DNA from: Rhabdophis nuchalis
Lineage: Eukaryota; Chordata; Lepidosauria; Squamata; Natricidae
DNA: 64,000 bases
Direction: 5' to 3'
Assembly: GCA_039707465.1 (NCBI GenBank)
Contig: CM077658.1
Coordinates: forward strand, 19,269,732-19,333,731
Shown piece by piece: positions 59,070 through 64,000 of the stretch. The position numbers and the translations under genes were made by a program. Within the stretch, counting starts at the first letter, position 1; each line of letters opens with the position of its first letter. A model generated the notes under the pieces. The model saw nothing but the letters and a program-made list of their open reading frames with translations, was not told where the DNA came from and made no database searches.

Positions 59070-59481
59070 AATCCTGATATTGAGGAGAGCAGTTTGAATG
59101 CTGAAGACATTCACCTGGAGAGAGGCTGACACTACCTCAAAGAAACAGCCCATCTAATCAATCATATTCAGGGAAACAAATATTCTCAGCTGTGTGGAGA
59201 GAGCTGGAGGGGATACATAAACGCCTACATGTCAAGAAGACAAAGAGCAAATGGAAAAGTTCTACAGGGGCTGCCAGTTCATTGTGGAGAGCGAACCCTT
59301 TGATGCCTCCCCATATGCCAGGTATTTCCTTGAATTTGCTGAAGTTATCAAATGAAACTTTTTCCCAAGAAGCAGGTGGAGACTGAAGAAGCTTGCAAGA
59401 TGGAAGAGCTTGGGGATGGCCTGATGGTTGACAGATGCAATAAAATATATCAAACAGAACAGAAGAGAATAACTGCATTCA

Positions 59482-59625
59482 AAGGGACCATAGAGGCCTT
59501 CTAGTCCAACCCCCTGCTCAAGCAGGAGACCCCGTCCCATTCCAGGCAAATGATTCTCCAATCTCTTCTTAACAACCTCCAGTGTTGGAGCGCCCTCAAC
59601 TTCTGGGCCAAGCCAGTCCTCCTGG
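59482..59625 (-). mobile_element. CR1 3' end, minus strand
   Basis: TTCTAGTCCAACCCCCTGCTC, AATGATTCTCCAATCTCTTC and CAACCTCCAGTGTTGGAGCG are reverse-complement CR1 tail words; the terminal pentamers are missing. Confidence 0.9.
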
Positions 59626-60204
59626 TTCATTGTTTAATTAATGATGATTTAATTAACCATTGTTTAATTAAAACCAATGAGGGTTTGTTCAGCTATGGTT
59701 TACCAAGCAAGCCACAATGGCCTGGCTTTCACAGGATGCAAAACCATGATTAATGGTTTAGTTATTGTCGTCAGTGCATTCTGAAACACTGACGGCGTTT
59801 CCTCGAATGGTGGCGAAATGTTTGCAATCAATTTGGCGAGCTCGGAGCTCAAACCAACAGTCCCATCCTCTTTAATTTAATTGTTCAGAACAAGCCTGGA
59901 GTTTTGGAAATTTATCCCAGCAACAACTGGTAGAGAGGCTGGAAAAACGGAAAACGGAAGGAAAGGCCTGGGATTGCTCATCACCACAAAGGAACCCAAC
60001 AGCCAAGTGCGATGAGCTAATGCTAGCCGTGAACTCAGGAAACCAAGTTTAGAAGGAGGATAACTTCAACCACGTCTTTCCTGGAATCTGAGAGATTACT
60101 GATAGCCGGGTGGAATCGCCTGGTGAAAGGAAGGGAGAAGGGGGTGATGGGTGTGGGAAGAAGGGAAAATCCATTGGGGGGGTGGGAGAAAATGTGATAG
60201 GATG

Positions 60205-60745
60205 CTTAGCCAGGCTAAGGATAAAAGGTTACGTGAAAACCTGACTATGTTTCAGAATGGTCACGCAATCGGCAACTCCAAATCTCAATCAACAAATGCA
60301 ACGAAAACCAGAACACCAAATACAAGCTGGGCAGATACGACCTCGTAGACGACCCTCACTCTGTCAAGGACCTAGGAGCACTCATCTCAAATGATCTAAG
60401 CCCCAGTGCTCACTGTAACAGCGTTGCCCAAAAGGCATTAAGAGTTGTTAACCTGATTTTGTGAAGCTTCTTCTCCGATAACATTGTATTGCAAACTAGG
60501 GCATACAAAGCCTTTGCCAGACCAATCCTCGAATACAGCTCGTCTGCCTGGAATCCACCCTGAATATCAGACATTAATACGATCAAGCAGGTCCAGAGGT
60601 ATTTCATGAGAAGAGTCCTCCACTCCTCTGCTCACAATAGAGTCCCTTATGCCACCAGGCGTGGGCAAAACGCCCTCTCTCAGCGAACCAGTAGTAAACT
60701 AGTTAGAAACTCACCATTGGACACGACATCGCAACTAACAACAAC
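60205..60745 (+). pseudogene. LINE reverse transcriptase C-terminal remnant (CR1/L2-like)
   Basis: In one frame the translation reads DLVDDPHSVKDLGALISNDL, then ALRVVNLIL-stop, RAYKAFARPILEYSSSAWNP and VQRYFMRRVL, the order seen in the C-terminal part of CR1/L2/Rex-type reverse transcriptases (LGV-I, R-LEY-, W-P, -VQR-). At least two stop codons interrupt it, so it is dead. Confidence 0.85.
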
Positions 60746-61408
60746 AATGGAAGAAAGATGTGTCACACCCCCCCCAAAATGAGACCTTTGAGTTTACAAG
60801 CCAGGACTGCACAGAAGCGGGGAGGAGAGTAAACCAACATTTGGAAGAAAAATTGGGCGTAACCGTTCAGGGCCGTGACGACGGAAGCTTATTTCCCTCT
60901 TTCATCCTTTGTGGCTGTGCTCTGCCTCTTCCTTCCCCTCCCAAACCCTTGATTTTTACTTGCGAGGAGCTGGGATGCATTTGTCAACTTGAGGGAGGTG
61001 ATTTCAGGGCTCGGATGCCAGGAAACCTTTCCCAGCGATCAAAACACAGCTGCACACAGCCTCTCCTGATCGGTTAATAGGTGCCACGGCTCAGGGGTAC
61101 GCCCGCTTTTACCTGCGCAAATAGATATAATTAGTATAACAGATATCATATCTCTATGCAAATCCCGGTGGGCCTGGATGACTTGCGAGAGAAAGCAAAG
61201 GTTTCATTTGCCAAATTGAAGCCGGGCTGCTCCTCCTCTCCCCTCCTTAAAAACCTACCGTATCCTTGCGGAATCGGTCTCTTGTCAAAACTCTCCTCAC
61301 CTTTTAAGTATGTTTACTGTTACATTTGTCAGCTCCTAAATGGGCGTCTTTAAAACATATTCTGTGATCAGGAATATTTGGGAAGGGTTTTTTTATAAAG
61401 AAGCTGGA

Positions 61409-61594
<186 letters not shown>

Positions 61595-61847
61595 ATACAC
61601 CTACACACACATATACACACATTCAACCAAAGCATAGTGTTTTTTCCATAAAGGAAACTTTTTGAATGCAGGATTTCAAGCACAGAATTCTTAGCAGCTA
61701 GACTTGTCCAAATTAACTGTTGGAAAATGCCTGAGGTAAATATTAGTGTAAAGTGTTTTTAAGGTTTTAAGATCTTAAACTTTTAGCGCAGGTAAATTAT
61801 TTAATTCTATTTTAAATATTGTATTGTTGTATTTATATATGTTTTTA

Positions 61848-61918
61848 AAGTCCTGTGCACCGCCCCGAGTCCCTTCGGGGAGAGGGTGCAGTCTACAAAT
61901 CAAATGAATTGAATATTC
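61848..61918 (+). mobile_element. LINE 3'-end hairpin, plus strand
   Basis: CACCGCCCCGAGTCCCTTCG and GGGAGAGGGTGCAGTCTACA resemble 30262-30330; the tail is ATCAAATGAATTG. Confidence 0.65.
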
Positions 61919-61974
61919 ATAAAGTACCAACCTAGATGGCTGGCATGGTACCAAATTCTGTAATGATCTGACAG

Positions 61975-62392
61975 AAAAATAGAGTTGGAAGGGATCTCGG
62001 AGGATTTCTAGTCCAACCCGCTGTTCGGGCAGGAAACCCTACACCTCTTTAGACAAACGGTTATCTAATTTCTTCTTTAAAATCTCCAATGTTGCAGCAC
62101 AACCACAAATCAAAATTCAAATTCAAATTTATTTGATTTATAAACCGCCCCCTCTCCCCAAAGGGACTCGGGGCGGTGTACAGGAAAAATTAAAAAACCA
62201 TATAAAACATACAATATATACAAAGTTAAAAATGAATTAAATTAAACCTGTACTAAAATTTAAAAAACATTTAAAATACAACCCACCTAAGCTAAAATTC
62301 CCTAAAGTCTAATATCCATATACGTATCCATAACTTCTGGAGGCAAGTTCTTCCACTGATTAATTGTTCTCACTGTCAGGAAATTTCAGCAT
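61975..62392 (-). mobile_element. CR1 3' end, minus strand, split by a nested LINE tail
   Basis: CR1 words run from GAGTTGGAAGGGATCTCGG to CAATGTTGCAGCAC (about 62100) and resume at TAACTTCTGGAGGCAAGTTC (from 62330) to CTGTCAGGAAATTTC. The break holds 230 bp of a different element. Confidence 0.88.
62101..62329 (-). mobile_element. LINE 3' end inserted into CR1, minus strand
   Basis: AATTCAAATTTATTTGATTT, AAACCGCCCCCTCTCCCCAA and GGACTCGGGGCGGTGTACAG give the hairpin tail of the family at 30262 and 61848, inverted. CCACAA/CCATAA at the two edges may be a short target-site duplication. Confidence 0.75.
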
Positions 62393-62398
62393 ATTATC

Positions 62399-62536
62399 CA
62401 CAACAATCTGGGTCCTTATTTCACCAACCTTGGAAGCATGGAAGGATAAGTCAACCTTGAGCTGGTCAGGATCGAACTGCTAGCTGTCTGCAGCAATTAG
62501 CCTGCAATGCTGATTCTAACCACTGTGTCACCATGA
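62399..62536 (-). repeat. tRNA-derived SINE fragment, minus strand
   Basis: Fourth copy of the family at 36-248: CACAACAATCTGGGTCCTTA, TAAGTCAACCTTGAGCTGG and CTAACCACTGTGTCACCATG. Confidence 0.7.
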
Positions 62537-62802
62537 CTCTTCAAATAGGAACTCCTTTCATGATGCCAGGCTCCAAACGAACCAAGAAAGACACATTGTG
62601 ATTGTTCTAAGCAGATTTATTTATTGTTCCTCACCTATAGACAGAGTCTTGCCAAACTAAAGCATGTTACCATCCCCGTAAAGCATATACTTTGGGGACT
62701 GTTAGAGAGGAACTGTCTTCACTCTCTTTCACTGAAAGAGGTAACATCTTCAGATGCTACCTTCAGATGTTCCAACCAAACTGAAGGTCTAAGGAAATTC
62801 TT

Positions 62803-63213
62803 AGTCATTCAGGTCATGGTTGTCCCAAAGGTGATTTTTCAAGAGGCAAATAGACTTTCTTGTTTTTCTTTGAAGATGTTTCGCTTCTCATCCAAGAAGC
62901 TTCTTCAGCTCTGACTGGATGGATGGGGAATAGGAGGGTTTATATTCCTTGCAGACAGGTGGTCATTTGCATTCTTTTAGAGAGTCGTTGAGGCCATTTG
63001 GAGGTTTACCTGCAGGGGTCACATTGTTTTAGAGATGACTAGCTGTCTACAAATGACCAGTCGTTTGCAAGGAGTATAAATCCTCCCATTCCCAATCATC
63101 CAGTCAGAGCTGAAGAAGCTTCTTGGATGAGAAGCAAAACTTCTTTTAAAAAAAACCCAGAAAGTCTAGTTGCCACTTGAAAAAGCACCTTAGGGACATC
63201 CAACACTGAAGTT
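62803..63213. mobile_element. Penelope-like foldback element (family A) with paired hammerhead-like motifs
   Basis: Arms of roughly 150 bp (about 62815-62975 and 63050-63207) are inverted copies around a spacer of about 75 bp. Each arm holds the segment CTGAAGA, a 6-bp stem GCTTCT/AGAAGC with a 6-base loop, then GAAAC. The minus-strand copy (62878-62908) has both core words intact; the plus-strand copy (63110-63140) has AAAAC instead of GAAAC. Hammerhead motifs in terminal repeats are known from Penelope-like retroelements, which fits. No reverse transcriptase or GIY-YIG domain is present here. Confidence 0.7.
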
Positions 63214-63929
63214 CAGGAGAGCTTTTGTCAACCAGCTCTGCTGGTGATGTGAATGAAGACCCATCACTCTTTCAGATGAGTAGAAAGCTCACGTAGATGC
63301 CACAAAATCGTCCATGCAAAATCTAGCTGGTGCGATGGTTTCCCTGACTGCTTCTGATCTTATCTCTTTTGATTGCAGAAATGAAGAACTTACCCACAAA
63401 CAAATCGGCAGACAAAAGGCTGTGACTCCGTTTCTCTCATGTTCCACAGCTGTCCAGATGTGATATGAAATGACTTTCAAAAACAAGCTTTACTATAATT
63501 AACGACGGAATGAAATGGGCAGGGTGGCCCTTCAGATGGCTTGATAATTCCCCGAGTTTTCTTGTAAAAAGCCTGAAATCACAAACCCTAGGGAATCAAA
63601 TCTTGCTTCACGGTAAACAAGTAACTAAATAAAAATTAGTTGAGAACTTTGCCGCACTTTAAAAACGTTTAATCGTAGCCCGAGGGGTAGAGCAGACATT
63701 ATATCTAAAGTTACTTTTTATTGGGTTGCTTGTCTGGAGAGAAAAAATATAAATTTTCAAACTGTAATTAGTTTGGATTTTGTTTTTGTTTTGGAAGATG
63801 AGATAGCAAGCTCAGAGTTTATTTTTCAGAAATGAAGCAAAGCAAAGGGTGAGGTATGCTGTTACCAAAGATAGGAAGACAGAGAGAAACAAAGTTTTAC
63901 GATGGAAGAAATATCTATGTTGGGCAGCA
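63214..63929. other. No gene detected
   Basis: AT-rich sequence; a 65-codon frame on the minus strand has no recognisable feature. Confidence 0.55.
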
Positions 63930-64000
63930 AAATTGAAGATCTATGCTATACCTAAATTAGGAGACCACACTTGGAATACTGCATCCAGTTTTGGCCACCA
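63930..64000 (+). pseudogene. CR1 reverse transcriptase segment, cut by window end
   Basis: The final bases encode RPHLEYCIQFWPP, the highly conserved CR1 RT C-terminal motif. The preceding part is unclear and the element continues beyond the window. Confidence 0.8.

Noticed and set aside
60205..60745. Functional LINE ORF
   Set aside because: Reverse transcriptase similarity is real but in-frame stops interrupt it and the 5' part is missing.

Overview
This window is vertebrate nuclear DNA, almost certainly from a squamate reptile and most likely a snake. The evidence is the repeat content: Sauria-type tRNA SINEs, CR1 LINE 3' ends running into TTCTA/AATAG microsatellites, short hAT and Tc1/mariner-like elements with intact target-site duplications, Penelope-like repeats, and many long GATA/CTAT tetranucleotide arrays. 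No prokaryotic gene organisation, CRISPR array, rRNA or functional tRNA is visible.

The window contains one gene I can support: a complete SALL1 orthologue (spalt-like C2H2 zinc-finger repressor) on the minus strand. Coding exon 1 is 42327-42402, exon 2 is 25641-29083 and exon 3 is 21078-21518. All four splice sites are canonical GT/AG, phases agree, and the predicted protein is 1319 aa (recalled human SALL1: 1324 aa). It keeps the N-terminal NuRD-recruiting motif, the C2HC finger, the Gln-rich dimerisation segment and all double/triple C2H2 fingers. The last finger pair is split by intron 2. A CpG-rich upstream region with a CCAAT cluster lies around 42.4-48 kb.

Layout. 1-19.8 kb is the downstream flank, rich in SINEs, CR1 tails, a solo LTR with a 5-bp duplication, hAT MITEs and simple repeats. 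19.8-21.1 kb is the probable 3' UTR, with a 108-bp (GA)n. 21.5-25.6 kb is intron 2, packed with transposons. 29.1-42.3 kb is intron 1, nearly free of transposons but with microsatellites. 42.4-49 kb is the promoter/CpG region with G-runs and long polypyrimidine tracts. 49-64 kb is the upstream flank, again repeat-rich, with LINE reverse-transcriptase remnants at 60.2-60.7 kb and at the right edge.

The least expected signals are four: repeats whose sequence fits the hammerhead ribozyme core (CUGANGA, stem II, GAAAC), both as a ~400-bp foldback (62.8-63.2 kb) and as a local cluster (52.6-53.1 kb), probably Penelope-like remnants; a coiled-coil-like coding fragment enclosed by 108-bp inverted repeats (15271-16298), with a second copy at about 55.1-55.6 kb; a Sauria SINE head joined to a CR1 tail (9432-9765); and the sharp contrast in transposon load between the two SALL1 introns.
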